A stretch of 64,000 bases of DNA, taken from positions 62,001 through 126,000 of the forward strand of contig NZ_JAIEZV010000004.1 of the NCBI RefSeq assembly GCF_019599545.1, given 5' to 3'. Shown here in pieces: positions 43,222 through 53,258 of the stretch. Position 1 is the first letter of the stretch, and every line of letters starts with the position of its first letter. The translations under genes and the position numbers were made by a program. The DNA is from Halobacillus sp. Nhm2S1. Lineage in GTDB: Bacteria > Bacillota > Bacilli > Bacillales > Halobacillaceae. The notes below the pieces were generated by a model, which searched no databases, was not told where the DNA came from, and saw only the letters and a program-made list of their open reading frames with translations.

Positions 43222-44847
43222 TTAATCCTGATCCGGTTTATCTTCCAGGGCTTCAAGAGCCGAACGCTTTTTCTTCTTCTTGCGGTTTTTCCAACGTCTA
43301 ATATGAATCGTACTCGGTTCATAATCATCAGATTCACGAATATCTGTATTGGATGCTTTCATGAATGACCACGCGAGTAAGAACATAATCACGATCAGTG
43401 GGAATCCACCGACGATACTAGCTGTCTGCAATGTATCCAGTCCACCGAGGAACATAAGCGCAAGTGGCATCAAGCACAACGCGAATGCCCAGAAGAGACG
43501 GTTCCAACGTAAAGGTTCCCCTTCCACATTTTTCTGTACAACGGAAGCAAGAATGTAAGATGATGAATCGAAAGTCGTTGCAAGGAAAATAATCGCTAGG
43601 ATGGTAAAGATCAATACCATGAATTTCGCTAACGGAAGTTGGTTGATGATTTCAACAATGGTCGCAGGTGCACCATTCGCATCCATAAATGCGATCGCAT
43701 CGAACTGTCCTGTCAACTGCATATACAAACCGAAGTTCCCCATGATTCCGAAGAAAAGGACACAACCGAGTGTTCCGTATACCATTGTTCCAAGTACCAT
43801 CTGACGAATTGTACGTCCTCTGGAAATACGTGCAACAAACAACCCGACAAACGGAGCGTATACAAGCCACCAAGCCCAGTAGAAAATGGTCCAATACTCA
43901 GGAAAGCTTGTTTTTTCAAACTGACCTAAATTACCGAACGGTTCCATCCAAGTGGCCATCTTAAAGAAATTATCCGCTAATATCCCCAACGCGTTGAACG
44001 TTGTCTCACTGATGAATCGCGTCGGTCCAAAGATGAAGATAAAGGCCAGCAGGAAGATGGACAGCCATAAGTTCACATCACTCAGGACTTTAATCCCTCG
44101 TTTAAGGCCTGAATATGAACTGATCGCAAAGATCAAAGTACACAATAACATAATGACTGTTTTCATACCTAAGTTTGCCGGTATACCAGTCAAACTATTG
44201 ATTCCTTGTGCAATCATTGGTGTACCGAGGGCAAGCGTCGTTCCTGCTCCTCCCAATAGTCCGAACATGAATAACACATCAATAACGTTCCCAAGTGGGC
44301 CGTCAACAGAATCACCTAACACTGGGCGGACAGCCTCACTAACTTTAAGTACTGGTTTTTTTCGAACATAGTAAAAATAAGCAATCGGCAGAGCCGGCAA
44401 TGTATAAATCGCCCATGCGATTGGTCCCCAGTGGAACATTCCATAGGCCGATGCCCATTGAATCGCCTCTTTGGATCCCGGTTCTATACCAAACGGGGGT
44501 CCCTGGTAATAATACGCCCATTCAATAACTGCCCAGTATAAAATACTGGAACCGATTCCGGCAGCAAATAGCATCGCCGCCCAAGAGAATGTATTGAACT
44601 CAGGCTTTTCTCCTTCGTCCCCTAGTTTAATCGATCCATTTTTACTAAAAGCAACATAAACAAGAAAAGCAAAAATAACAAAGCCCATAATCATATAAAG
44701 GACACCAAAGTTTTCCGTCATGAACGTATTTGCTTGTGATACAACCTCTTTACCGGCTTCCGGGAAAATGATCAGTGGTAACGTAACACCGAGCAACAAC
44801 ACGAGAGCGCCGATAAACGTCGGCCAATCAATTAATTTTGTTTTCAA
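43222..44847 (-). CDS. BCCT family compatible-solute transporter
   Basis: Sodium-coupled uptake of betaine, choline or carnitine for osmoprotection. The 541 residues have 12 helices and the BCCT signature FYWAWWLVYAPFVGLFVA, with ARISRGRT after it. The start is TTG 44847 (LKTKLIDWP...), ten bases after AAAGG; the upstream open frame of 65 codons is not credible. The C-terminal tail is highly basic (RRWKNRKKKKKR), as in osmosensing BCCT proteins. It resembles OpuD/BetM-like carriers and fits a halophile. Confidence 0.9.
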   Translation of the reverse strand: MKTKLIDWPTFIGALVLLLGVTLPLIIFPEAGKEVVSQANTFMTENFGVLYMIMGFVIFAFLVYVAFSKNGSIKLGDEGEKPEFNTFSWAAMLFAAGIGSSILYWAVIEWAYYYQGPPFGIEPGSKEAIQWASAYGMFHWGPIAWAIYTLPALPIAYFYYVRKKPVLKVSEAVRPVLGDSVDGPLGNVIDVLFMFGLLGGAGTTLALGTPMIAQGINSLTGIPANLGMKTVIMLLCTLIFAISSYSGLKRGIKVLSDVNLWLSIFLLAFIFIFGPTRFISETTFNALGILADNFFKMATWMEPFGNLGQFEKTSFPEYWTIFYWAWWLVYAPFVGLFVARISRGRTIRQMVLGTMVYGTLGCVLFFGIMGNFGLYMQLTGQFDAIAFMDANGAPATIVEIINQLPLAKFMVLIFTILAIIFLATTFDSSSYILASVVQKNVEGEPLRWNRLFWAFALCLMPLALMFLGGLDTLQTASIVGGFPLIVIMFLLAWSFMKASNTDIRESDDYEPSTIHIRRWKNRKKKKKRSALEALEDKPDQD

Positions 44848-45101
44848 ATGACATACATCCTTTCTACTTCTTCCTTCATTAGTTTGTTCTGCACGAGGTA
44901 AATCATTCAACTTAGCGGGGGTATGTACGGAGAAAAACACGAGCTTCATTCTAACAAGTGTAAAGACAGAAGGCAAATGAGCATGTATGTTTAATACCCT
45001 ATCTAGTAGAAAAGTAACGCAAATCTTGTCGTGGATTGACAAAAAGAAAATAAAAGTGGAAAGTAAAAAGAAATAAATCGTGGAGATGAGGTTGGGAAAT
45101 C

Positions 45102-45374
45102 ATGTCTGAACAGAAGAAAAAGTGGGATGATCGCCTGAATCCTTTACATTTCCCACTCTTTACAGCCATTCCTGTGGAAAGTTGGCTTACACTTAAGTCT
45201 TCTCCCTTTTCAGGTGTTGAAGTAACCTTATATATCCTTGGTGTGCTTTTTTTAATTTTTGCAGGAGCCATTGAAACAAACAGTGAGGAAGGAAAACACA
45301 GAGCCATTGGTTACATTTATTTATTGTCAGCATTAACATTCGGAAGTATTGGGCTGTTCAAATGGCTCACATAA
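45102..45374 (+). CDS. Small membrane protein of unknown function
   Basis: A 90-residue protein with two predicted helices (about 41-58 and 68-86) and a charged N-terminus. It lies tail-to-tail with the next gene, with a three-base gap. I do not recognise a family. Confidence 0.6.
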   Translation: MSEQKKKWDDRLNPLHFPLFTAIPVESWLTLKSSPFSGVEVTLYILGVLFLIFAGAIETNSEEGKHRAIGYIYLLSALTFGSIGLFKWLT

Positions 45375-45377
45375 CTT

Positions 45378-45632
45378 CTAGATAAAAAACAACCAGGGAA
45401 GGATCATAGGTATCAAAATAATAATGGTAACAATTAGCCAAGCACTTGAATTTTCACTAGTTAGTTGTTTACGATAAGACATTCCCCAAGCTAAAAATAA
45501 CAGAGCTGTCATCATAATGCTTCGTAAATGGAATTCTCCATCTTTATTGTTCATGAAAATATATACAGCACCTTCGGCGACAATCAGGATTCCGACGATG
45601 ATATTAAAAATATGCGTAAACCATTTATTCAT
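45378..45632 (-). CDS. Small three-helix membrane protein
   Basis: An 84-residue hydrophobic protein with three predicted helices and a basic loop (SYRKQLTSENSS). The upstream AAGGAGGT supports the ATG at 45632. It is DUF3953-like by general appearance only; the function is unknown. Confidence 0.65.
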   Translation of the reverse strand: MNKWFTHIFNIIVGILIVAEGAVYIFMNNKDGEFHLRSIMMTALLFLAWGMSYRKQLTSENSSAWLIVTIIILIPMILPWLFFI

Positions 45633-45792
45633 GGATCACAGACCTCCTTAAATCCTCAATTATCTATATCCTTTCCAAGTATATTACAACCTCATCCATA
45701 AGGAAAAGAACAAAACCATCCATGTACAAGGGCACCTTCACTCCCTTCTGACTAACTTTTTTCAACAATATGACACAATTGCAGAAAAATCA
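45633..45792. other. Gene-free spacer
   Basis: The spacer contains no gene. Repeat copy D follows. Confidence 0.5.
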
Positions 45793-45906
45793 TTTTCGAG
45801 ATGTTTCGGTGTTCGTTTGCTGTGTGGAGAGTCAGGGCGGATGGAAAGCGAACCTTTTCCCGGAGTCCTTAAATTCACATAAACTCCTCGAAACTGAGTC
45901 TTCAAG
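45793..45906. repeat. Interspersed repeat, copy D (internally deleted)
   Basis: It keeps the ends (TTTCGAGA at the left, CTCGAAACTGAGTCTTCAA at the right) and one core block (GGAAAGCGAACCTTTTCCCGGAGTCC, split by my reading at 45840), but lacks the middle found in copies A-C. Confidence 0.65.
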
Positions 45907-45969
45907 TATAGGAAGCTGTTGGGAAGGATGGAGAAATTAAAAAACCGGTTGGAATGAAGTTCCAGCCGG

Positions 45970-46392
45970 CTAGAGTGTTTCGATTAATCCTTGGAGATCC
46001 TGGGTCATTTTATACATTGTGTCGCTCTCACGAAGAATTTCCCAGTAACCTTCGTAGAAGTAAACTTCCAATAAGGTATCTCCTTCACATGAAAGCTTAA
46101 GTGCCCCTTCCACTTCTGAAGTTGTAGATGATCCCTTTATTGGCGGGCTACTCTTCATTTCTTCCAAGAACTTGCGGACAGCATTTTCCTGCTCTAGTAT
46201 GTATGCTTTTCTTTCTGTTCCTAAATCGTAATATGTAATCGTTACAGGTCTTTCATATTCACTCCAGTGATAAGGAGTAACATTATCTTGGGTAAACGCT
46301 ATAGGGTTAAAAAAATACCTTTGATCGACGTATATGCAGGCACATAAAACAAGGATCAGAAGCCCACCAATAATGCTTAGTTTTTTTCTCAT
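45970..46392 (-). CDS. Uncharacterised membrane-anchored protein
   Basis: A 140-residue protein with an N-terminal hydrophobic segment containing LVLCAC, a possible lipobox or plain anchor. The extracytoplasmic domain has several beta strands and no known motif. Monocistronic, followed by repeat copy D. Confidence 0.65.
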   Translation of the reverse strand: MRKKLSIIGGLLILVLCACIYVDQRYFFNPIAFTQDNVTPYHWSEYERPVTITYYDLGTERKAYILEQENAVRKFLEEMKSSPPIKGSSTTSEVEGALKLSCEGDTLLEVYFYEGYWEILRESDTMYKMTQDLQGLIETL

Positions 46393-46499
46393 TCTTCCAC
46401 CTCTTCACAAGTTCCATACAAATGAATCTACCTTTTATACGAACAATATGAGGGGAAGGTTTCATTCTTTTCAAAATACTTCCTTCTTTTTAAAAAGAG

Positions 46500-46530
46500 A
46501 AAAGGCGGAATATAGTCTCCGCCTTTTTTC
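46500..46530. terminator. Bidirectional terminator
   Basis: AAAAGGCGGA pairs with TCCGCCTTTT after the aldehyde dehydrogenase gene. Confidence 0.8.
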
Positions 46531-46533
46531 ATC

Positions 46534-47961
46534 TTATAATTTTGGATAGCCCAAAACTGTTTTCACCTCTAAATATTCTTCAATACCATAATCGCCCCAT
46601 TCTCTTCCTATACCAGATTGCTTATATCCACCAAATGGTGCAGCGAAATCTGCTTCTGCATCATTGATCTTCACTCGACCTGCTCGGATGCTGGATGCAA
46701 CCTTGGCTAGTGTCTGTTCATCTTCACCGAACACATAACCTGCGAGGCCATATTTAACATCATTGGAAATTTCGATGGCTTCTTCTATCGTGTCATAAGT
46801 AATCAAGCATGTGACCGGACCGAATATTTCTTCTTGGGCAATGACCATATCATTATTCACATCTGTGAACACTGTAGGTTTGGCATAATAGCCTTTGTCT
46901 AATCCTTCAGGCTTCCCTGTTCCGCCTACAAGAAGTGTAGCCCCTTCTTCTTGTCCTTTTTCAATATATGATTGAACGGTGTCCCACTGTTTTTTGGAAA
47001 CCAATGGACCGATATGGTTATCTCCTTGAGGATCGCCGACAGGGAATTCTGGAAGCACTTTTTTAACAGCTTCCTCAAATGAGTCTTTCATAGAGGAAGG
47101 CACGAGCACTCTTGTGGCAGCTGAACAAACCTGGCCACTATTTGTAGCGATGTGACTGACTGCAGCACGAGCCGCTTTTTCAACATCAGCATCTTCAAGC
47201 ACGACTAATGGAGATTTCCCTCCCAGTTCAAGTGCAACGTTAGCGATGCGTTCAGACGCGTTCTGCATGATTTTTTGACCTACAGCACCAGAGCCCGTAA
47301 ATGATACAAAATCGATATCTGGATGTGAGCTGATGCCATCACCAATAACCGAACCCGAGCCATTTACTAAGTTGAAAGCTCCTTTAGGAACACCGACCTT
47401 GTCAAAGATTTCAGTTAATATGATGGCCGCAAAAGGGGTCAACTCTGCCGGTTTTGCAACCACGGGACTTCCTGCAGCAAATGCACTGGCGATTTTAGTT
47501 GAAATTTGGTTTGTCGGGAAATTCCATGGGGTGATTAAGCCACTGACGCCTACCGAATCCTTCATGACCGTATGGCCTCCACGATCTTCAATAAATGAAA
47601 AATCTCTTAACGATTCCGCCGCTTGGGAAAAATGATTATACCCCATCATATAATGAACGTTTTCAGAAATGGATTTTGGTGAACCCAATTCTTCCGTGAT
47701 CGTCTCAATAATTTCTTCTTTACGGTTCTCATATTCAGCAGCTATGTTTTCGAGCATTTTGATTCTTTCTTCTTTAGAGGTTTGAGAGAAGGATGGAAAA
47801 GCATCTCGTGCCGCCTGCACTGCCTTATCCAAATCCTCCTTCGTTCCAAGACTAATGGTACCGATGACTTCTTCTGTTGCAGGGTTGATGACATCCTCTG
47901 TTTCATTACCTGTAGATTCTACCCACTCACCGTTTATATAATGCTTTAAATAGTTACGCAT
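46534..47961 (-). CDS. Aldehyde dehydrogenase family protein
   Basis: NAD(P)-dependent oxidation of an aldehyde to its acid. The 475 residues have catalytic Glu in [10 protein letters not shown], nucleophile Cys in [11 protein letters not shown], and the coenzyme-binding [13 protein letters not shown] 47961, eight bases after AAGGAG, is preferred to ATG 47967, which is only two bases away, and to the longer frame. The substrate is unknown; the sequence type resembles the YwdH/YfmT-like general ALDHs. Confidence 0.92.
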   Translation of the reverse strand: MRNYLKHYINGEWVESTGNETEDVINPATEEVIGTISLGTKEDLDKAVQAARDAFPSFSQTSKEERIKMLENIAAEYENRKEEIIETITEELGSPKSISENVHYMMGYNHFSQAAESLRDFSFIEDRGGHTVMKDSVGVSGLITPWNFPTNQISTKIASAFAAGSPVVAKPAELTPFAAIILTEIFDKVGVPKGAFNLVNGSGSVIGDGISSHPDIDFVSFTGSGAVGQKIMQNASERIANVALELGGKSPLVVLEDADVEKAARAAVSHIATNSGQVCSAATRVLVPSSMKDSFEEAVKKVLPEFPVGDPQGDNHIGPLVSKKQWDTVQSYIEKGQEEGATLLVGGTGKPEGLDKGYYAKPTVFTDVNNDMVIAQEEIFGPVTCLITYDTIEEAIEISNDVKYGLAGYVFGEDEQTLAKVASSIRAGRVKINDAEADFAAPFGGYKQSGIGREWGDYGIEEYLEVKTVLGYPKL

Positions 47962-48110
47962 TTTCATTTCTCCTTTATAGAAAGAAAATTTTATTTTACT
48001 TGCTACATGGAGAATGTATCCGAATTTCCCCATTTCCAAACATGACCCTGCTTTCCAAACGGCTTTCACTCGACTATAATGGGGAGAACAAAAAGGAAGG
48101 ATGAGTGTTG

Positions 48111-49007
48111 ATGACTTCGACCAACCAACAAATTCAACATTACTTAACCAAGAATGAGGATAAAGCCCGTTTGCTCGTCAGTTGTCCAGATAAGCCAGGA
48201 ATCGTTTCCAGTATCTCAACATTCCTCTACGAACACGGGGCAAACATCGTGGAATCGAATCAATTTACGACAGATCATGAAGAAGGGACCTTTTTCCTGC
48301 GGATCGTATTCGCTTCAGAAAATATGAAGTCCAAGGAAGAAACAATAAAAGCAGACTTCCATGCCCTTGCAGACCAATTTGAGATGACCTGGCGAATGAC
48401 CTTCCTGCATGAACTGAAACGCACGGCTATCTTTGTATCCAAGGAACTTCATTGCTTGCGTGAACTTTTATATGAATGGGAAAGCGGTGACCTCGTGACG
48501 GACATTCCGCTCGTGATCAGTAACCATGAATCAGCGAGAGAAATTGTCGAGTCGTTTGGTATCCCTTTTTATTACATTCCGGCAAATAAAGAGATCCGTG
48601 AAGAGGTAGAAGAGAAACAGTTGGAGTTGTTAGAAGAGTACAATATTGATTTAATTATCTTAGCCAGATACATGCAAATCCTCACCCCTAAGTTTGTAGA
48701 CAGTCATCCATCTAAGATTATTAACATTCACCACTCTTTCTTGCCCGCATTCATCGGTGCTAACCCTCACAAACGCGCCTACAAACGTGGGGTGAAGTTA
48801 ATTGGTGCCACTTCCCATTATGTTACAGACGATCTCGATGAAGGACCGATCATTGAGCAAGATGTTATTAGAGTCGATCACAGGAACAGTGTGAATGATC
48901 TAAAGAAAAAAGGACGCTTAATTGAACGCAGTGTACTGAACAAAGCCGTTAAATGGGCACTTGAAGATCGTGTGATCGTTCATAAAAATAAAACCATTGT
49001 CTTATAA
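48111..49007 (+). CDS. purU: Formyltetrahydrofolate deformylase
   Basis: Hydrolyses 10-formyl-THF to formate and THF, balancing one-carbon pools. The 298 residues have an N-terminal ACT domain (about 18-95, [16 protein letters not shown]) and a formyltransferase domain with the catalytic Asn-His in [10 protein letters not shown] and Asp in [12 protein letters not shown] 48111 is chosen, ten bases after AAGGAAGG; GTG 48105 is in frame two codons earlier. Confidence 0.95.
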   Translation: MTSTNQQIQHYLTKNEDKARLLVSCPDKPGIVSSISTFLYEHGANIVESNQFTTDHEEGTFFLRIVFASENMKSKEETIKADFHALADQFEMTWRMTFLHELKRTAIFVSKELHCLRELLYEWESGDLVTDIPLVISNHESAREIVESFGIPFYYIPANKEIREEVEEKQLELLEEYNIDLIILARYMQILTPKFVDSHPSKIINIHHSFLPAFIGANPHKRAYKRGVKLIGATSHYVTDDLDEGPIIEQDVIRVDHRNSVNDLKKKGRLIERSVLNKAVKWALEDRVIVHKNKTIVL

Positions 49008-49023
49008 AGGCTTGCCTAGCAAC

Positions 49024-49056
49024 AAGGACCTGACTGGTTACGTCAGGTCCTTTCTT
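49024..49056 (+). terminator. Terminator of purU
   Basis: An 11-bp perfect stem AAGGACCTGAC/GTCAGGTCCTT is followed by TCTT. Confidence 0.75.
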
Positions 49057-49133
49057 CTGAGGAAATATTAGATAGGCAAATCATCTCTTTTCCCACATAA
49101 AATGGGTATAAGCATTTTATGTGGGGGGATAAA

Positions 49134-49628
49134 ATGAATCACATCGTAAAAACAGGTGAAACCTTAGCTCAAATTTCAAAAGATTATCGTACGCCCTTGA
49201 GAGATATCCTGGCAGCAAACCAAATAGCAAACCCGAATATGATTTTCCCCGGTCAAAGAATCAATATCCCAGGTTTTCCAAACCCAGATACAATCCCATA
49301 TCGAATTGAAGTATCTACAGCCAAACGTCGATTGCGGTTATACAAAGATGGTAGATTGCAGAAAGAATACCCGATCGCTGTAGGACGCATGCTTTCAGCA
49401 ACTCCCGTAGGAAACTTCTTCATCATCAACAAAGCTCCAAATCCAGGAGGACCTTATGGAACGATGTGGATGAGTTTATCCAAACAGCATTATGGTATTC
49501 ATGGGACTAATAATCCTTCCTCTATCGGAAAAGCCGTATCTAAAGGATGTATCCGGATGTTTAATAAAGATGTAGAAGAGTTAGCAAGAACCATCCCTCT
49601 GGGAACTCCTGTTACCATCACACCTTAA
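49134..49628 (+). CDS. L,D-transpeptidase with LysM domain
   Basis: Peptidoglycan cross-linking enzyme of 164 residues: N-terminal LysM (about 1-45, [19 protein letters not shown]) and C-terminal YkuD domain with the catalytic motif [10 protein letters not shown]...SKGCIRM (Cys near the C-terminus). There is no signal peptide, like the spore-associated YkuD of B. subtilis. ATG 49134 is used, behind GGGGGGAT. Confidence 0.92.
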   Translation: MNHIVKTGETLAQISKDYRTPLRDILAANQIANPNMIFPGQRINIPGFPNPDTIPYRIEVSTAKRRLRLYKDGRLQKEYPIAVGRMLSATPVGNFFIINKAPNPGGPYGTMWMSLSKQHYGIHGTNNPSSIGKAVSKGCIRMFNKDVEELARTIPLGTPVTITP

Positions 49629-49636
49629 TGAGAGCA

Positions 49637-49667
49637 AAAAGTCGATGGACATCCATCGACTTTTCAC
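49637..49667. terminator. Bidirectional terminator
   Basis: AAAAGTCGATGG pairs with CCATCGACTTTT between convergent genes. Confidence 0.85.
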
Positions 49668-49669
49668 CT

Positions 49670-50326
49670 TTATTCCAACTCCGAACGACTTGTCACCTCT
49701 ACTCCCTTCAAGGCTTGTGTAGCAAGTCTGTCCGCTTCTCCATTGTCTTTCCTTGAAATCACCTCGAAAGAAGGCACAATTCCCATCTGCTTTAGTTTTT
49801 CATCAATACGGTCCGCCCAATCATTCAAAACCTCTTCCATCGTCGGCCACTCATCATTCAGTTGTTTGATTACAACTTGAGAGTCTCCTAAGAACCGGAC
49901 AGGTATATGATGTACCCCCATAAAATCCAATTCTTGAATCGCTAAATGTAAGGCTGCGTACTCCGCCTCATTATTTGTATCCAACTCATCAACAAGGGCA
50001 TTCATTCGAAAACGCTTGGCTTTCCCACTTTGAGTATAATAGATGACACAACCCAAACCTGCCTTACGCTCCTTTATTTCGTATCCACCATCAAAATAGA
50101 CAGTAATATCATGAGGTTCCGTTTCAAGATCATCCAAATATTTTTGTAAATCCTTCCGCTTCCATGTTGTATCATAATCGTCGATGAAGGTAATCGATTT
50201 GGCTCGTCCTGTCTTTTCCAGATCCTCTGTTATTAATAAAGCCTGTCCAATCGTCATCTCTTCTGACCTAAAGAATGCTTCCGTTTTCTTCGGAGTTTTA
50301 TATGTAACTTCCAGTCTGATTTTCAC
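49670..50326 (-). CDS. Reverse-transcriptase-like / RNase H-fold protein
   Basis: A 218-residue protein with an N-terminal ~75-residue extension and an RNase HI-type domain (about 75-210). The four acidic residues are in place: D in TVYFDGGYE, E in NNEAEYAAL, D in FLGDSQVV and the C-terminal D in DNGEADRLA. It should therefore be able to cut RNA in RNA:DNA hybrids. Similar Bacillus proteins are YpdQ/YpeP-like; activity varies among them. Confidence 0.85.
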   Translation of the reverse strand: MKIRLEVTYKTPKKTEAFFRSEEMTIGQALLITEDLEKTGRAKSITFIDDYDTTWKRKDLQKYLDDLETEPHDITVYFDGGYEIKERKAGLGCVIYYTQSGKAKRFRMNALVDELDTNNEAEYAALHLAIQELDFMGVHHIPVRFLGDSQVVIKQLNDEWPTMEEVLNDWADRIDEKLKQMGIVPSFEVISRKDNGEADRLATQALKGVEVTSRSELE

Positions 50327-50392
50327 CCAAACTCCACCCTCCCTAAAAGTTTTTCATGTATTTATTATGGTCTAATCATACGAGATTATTTT

Positions 50393-50818
50393 TTACAGTC
50401 GTTTGTAAAAACCTGTCGCTCTTCCCTCAAATCCAAAGGAGTGATAGATTTCATGAGCCTTCTTTCGTTCCGATCTGTTTCCACTATTCAACATAATGGT
50501 TTTAGCACCATTGGTGACCGCCCACTCCCCGGCTTTTTCCATGAGCATCTTCCCTATCCCTTTTCCCTGTTCCTTTTCAAGCACAACAAAAGCGATGACC
50601 CGCACGTGTGGTTCATCTGTATGATACGCTTCACTGAAAATCATCCCAATCATGCCAAGCAGTTCGTTATTCACCTCATAGACATAAGTTTGGTAATGTT
50701 TTTGTGATACTATGCTTTGCAGTCTATTTTTTATCTGGTTTTTACTTGATGGATAACCGAGGGCTTCCATTAGTGGAACCATCCCTTGCGCATCTTCAAG
50801 CTTAACACTCCGAATCAT
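50393..50818 (-). CDS. GNAT family N-acetyltransferase
   Basis: A 141-residue acetyltransferase with the acetyl-CoA loop EKEQGKGIGKMLM (about 82-94) and a C-terminal HEIYHSFGFEGRATGFYKRL. The substrate is unknown. It lies between two minus-strand genes with its own GAAGGAGGGG ribosome site. Confidence 0.87.
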   Translation of the reverse strand: MIRSVKLEDAQGMVPLMEALGYPSSKNQIKNRLQSIVSQKHYQTYVYEVNNELLGMIGMIFSEAYHTDEPHVRVIAFVVLEKEQGKGIGKMLMEKAGEWAVTNGAKTIMLNSGNRSERKKAHEIYHSFGFEGRATGFYKRL

Positions 50819-50863
50819 ATGCCCCTCCTTCTTTCCTTACTGAAATTTCCTTTTCAGCATAAC

Positions 50864-50898
50864 AAACCTGAAGGCCATCCTCGACCTTCAGGTTTGTC
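50864..50898 (-). terminator. Terminator of the acyl-CoA synthetase gene
   Basis: An 11-bp stem AAACCTGAAGG/CCTTCAGGTTT stands right after the stop. Confidence 0.8.
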
Positions 50899-50907
50899 AT
50901 CTTTCAC

Positions 50908-52482
50908 TTATTTCATAACGTTCTCTTTTTGACGAAGCTCTACTCTTCGTATCTTTCCAGATGTGGTCTTCGGCAACTCCTGTATGAATTCAACTTTTCT
51001 AGGGTATTTGTACGGTGCCGTCAACTCTTTCACGTGATTTTGAAGATCGGAAACCAACTCCTCGTTTCCTTCAAACCCTTTTTGTAAGACAATGTAGGCC
51101 TTTACAACGTTTCCGCGAACTTCATCCGGGCTTGCAACGACGGCACATTCTTGGACAGCCTCATGTTTGACAAGAGCATCTTCTACTTCAAACGGTCCGA
51201 TTGTATAACCTGAACTAATGATGATATCATCACTCCTGCCTTCGAACCAAAAATAACCTTCTTCATCCTTTTTAGCCTGATCACCTGTCACGTAATAATT
51301 GCCTCGGCGGGACATCTTTGTACGCTCAGGATCTTTATAATACTCTTTAAACAAGGCGGGGGTATCCAGATGGACGGCAATGTCTCCTACTTCACCAGCT
51401 TCTACAGGCGTTCCCATTTCATCAATGATTTCGACCTGATTTCCTGGCGTCGGCCGTCCCATAGAACCAGGGCGCACTTCCATATCTTTCATAATACCAA
51501 CAAGGAGCGTATTTTCTGTCTGGCCGTAACCATCTCGCACCGTTACATCATAATGTTTTTGGAACGTGTCGATGACTTCGCGATTTAATGGCTCTCCTGC
51601 AGATACGGCACTGTGCAGACCCTCTAATTTATATTCAGATAGATTGTCTACCTTAGCCATCAAACGATATTCAGTCGGGGTACAACAAAGAACATTCACG
51701 TCATGCTCATCCATCAAGCTTAAATATTTTTTAGGATCGAATTTCCCTTGATAGATCAGACCTTGTGCACCTGTTCCGAGCACAGAAAGGAAAGGACTCC
51801 ATATCCACTTCTGCCATCCCGGCCCTGCTGTCGCCCAAACCGTATCTCCATCTTGAATCGCCAGCCATTTATCAGCCGCCGTCTTCAAATGGGCATATCC
51901 CCATCCATGTGTATGGACCACACCTTTCGGATTCCCCGTCGTTCCAGAGGTATAAGAAAGGAATGCCATATCGTCTCTAGAAGTGTCCGCAAGCGACAAC
52001 TCCTCACTATGGTCATCCATAAGAGAATCAAGGTCCCGCCATTTTTCCTTCGCCCCGCCTACAGAAAAAGTAATCAAATCATCAAATTCATTAACACCAT
52101 GGAATTGGTCTGTATAGGGGAAATAGCTGATGACACCACTCACTTCTCCGTGTGAAATTCTATACTGTAAATCCTTTGTTCTCAGCATTTCCGAACTTGG
52201 AATAACGACAAGTCCTACTTTAAGCGCCGCGATATACACTTGATATGCTTCAATCAAGCGAGGGATCATAACGAGGACTTTATCCCCTTGCTTCAATCCT
52301 TGTTCAAGGAAAGCGTTTCCAATTTTGTTCGCATTTTTCATTAACTCTTCATATGTAACTTCTTTTTGGTCACCTTGCTCATTCAACCATAGCAAAGCTT
52401 TTCTTCCCGTTTCTTTTGCGTACTTCTCCATCTCAGAAACGACATTGTACCTTTCAGGAGCAATCAGTTCTTCTCTCTTCAT
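50908..52482 (-). CDS. Acyl-CoA synthetase, MbcS-like
   Basis: ANL-superfamily AMP-forming acyl-CoA ligase of 524 residues. The P-loop is LSYTSGTTGNPKG, with RDGYGQTEN (A5), YYVTGDQAKKDEEGYFWFEGR (split around the hinge) and the catalytic Lys in TSGKIRRVELR. The medium/branched-chain type similar to MbcS (YtcI) activates isobutyrate or 2-methylbutyrate for branched fatty acid synthesis; the chain length is inferred. Confidence 0.88.
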   Translation of the reverse strand: MKREELIAPERYNVVSEMEKYAKETGRKALLWLNEQGDQKEVTYEELMKNANKIGNAFLEQGLKQGDKVLVMIPRLIEAYQVYIAALKVGLVVIPSSEMLRTKDLQYRISHGEVSGVISYFPYTDQFHGVNEFDDLITFSVGGAKEKWRDLDSLMDDHSEELSLADTSRDDMAFLSYTSGTTGNPKGVVHTHGWGYAHLKTAADKWLAIQDGDTVWATAGPGWQKWIWSPFLSVLGTGAQGLIYQGKFDPKKYLSLMDEHDVNVLCCTPTEYRLMAKVDNLSEYKLEGLHSAVSAGEPLNREVIDTFQKHYDVTVRDGYGQTENTLLVGIMKDMEVRPGSMGRPTPGNQVEIIDEMGTPVEAGEVGDIAVHLDTPALFKEYYKDPERTKMSRRGNYYVTGDQAKKDEEGYFWFEGRSDDIIISSGYTIGPFEVEDALVKHEAVQECAVVASPDEVRGNVVKAYIVLQKGFEGNEELVSDLQNHVKELTAPYKYPRKVEFIQELPKTTSGKIRRVELRQKENVMK

Positions 52483-52599
52483 ATAGCGGCCTCCTTTATT
52501 ATGAGCGACTGTTCAGTTTGTCCATATCTATTATAGCAATTTTTCTTAATATTTCAAATAATGAATCATAAATAATTATACTACTAACGCTCCCGTTTG

Positions 52600-52780
52600 T
52601 TGAAGACTAAGTTTCGAGATGTTTGTGTGATGCTAGGGGCTCCGGGAAAAGGTTCGCTTTCCATGGGGCGGGCGGTGAGCCTCCTCAGGCTACGCCTTCC
52701 GGGGTCTCACCTGTCCCACTCGTCCCATAGGAGTCTCACCGTTTCCCTCCGCCCCTCTATCAAATAAGTGTCACGAAACT
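52600..52780. repeat. Interspersed repeat, copy B
   Basis: It begins with the terminal motif TTGAAGACTAAGTTTCGAG and shares with copy A the blocks GGGGCTCCGGGAAAAGG, TTCGCTTTCC, GAGCCTCCTC and GGAGTCTCACCGTTTCCCT. It ends near CACGAAACTAC, an imperfect inverted copy of the left end. Confidence 0.85.
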
Positions 52781-52955
52781 ACTTTTGTTTTCGTACCTAA
52801 GGGAGTCGCAGGAGGATATACTTGTCAAGCAAGGATCTAGATTGTGAAATATCTATATAGAGATCTTTATAACTAGAAAGCAGTGGTTTTGGAAATTGAT
52901 CTACCCTGTATTTGGGTTCCACTCCTCACATCCATACAAGCTGATTTTCTGGAAG
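52781..52955. other. Spacer between inverted repeat copies
   Basis: About 175 AT-rich bases between copies B and C with no gene or structure that I can support. Confidence 0.5.
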
Positions 52956-53137
52956 TGGTTTCGAGAAACTTCCTTGGCAAAGGGGCGGAGGGGAATGGCG
53001 AGACTCCTGCGGGAAAAGAGTGCTAGGTGAGACCCCGCAAGGCGTCAGCCTGAGGAGGCTCATCGCGCTCCCGCGGAAAGCGAGCTATTCCCCTCCGCCC
53101 CAACCACTCAATAAAAGTCTCGGAACTGAGTCTTCAA
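52956..53137. repeat. Interspersed repeat, copy C (inverted relative to A and B)
   Basis: It carries the reverse-complement core (GGAGGGGAATGGCGAGACTC, GTGAGACCCCGC, TGAGGAGGCTCAT, GCGGAAAGCGAGC) and ends with CTCGGAACTGAGTCTTCAA, the inverted form of the copy B left end. Confidence 0.85.
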
Positions 53138-53197
53138 CAATCCTGCCAGTTAGTTGAATAAAGAGGAGTATTTGAGGGTATGGTACATATACTTGAA

Positions 53198-53227
53198 TTG
53201 ACAAATTATTTTAACTTTTCATATAAT
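53198..53227 (+). promoter_or_regulatory. Sigma-A promoter of the small gene at 53259
   Basis: Perfect TTGACA and perfect TATAAT are separated by 18 bases. Confidence 0.75.
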
Positions 53228-53258
53228 ACGTGTAAGCATAAACAGGGAGTGATCATCA

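Noticed and set aside
43652-43964. Several overlapping frames inside the BCCT gene
   Set aside because: They are shadow frames of a long conserved membrane-protein gene on the minus strand.
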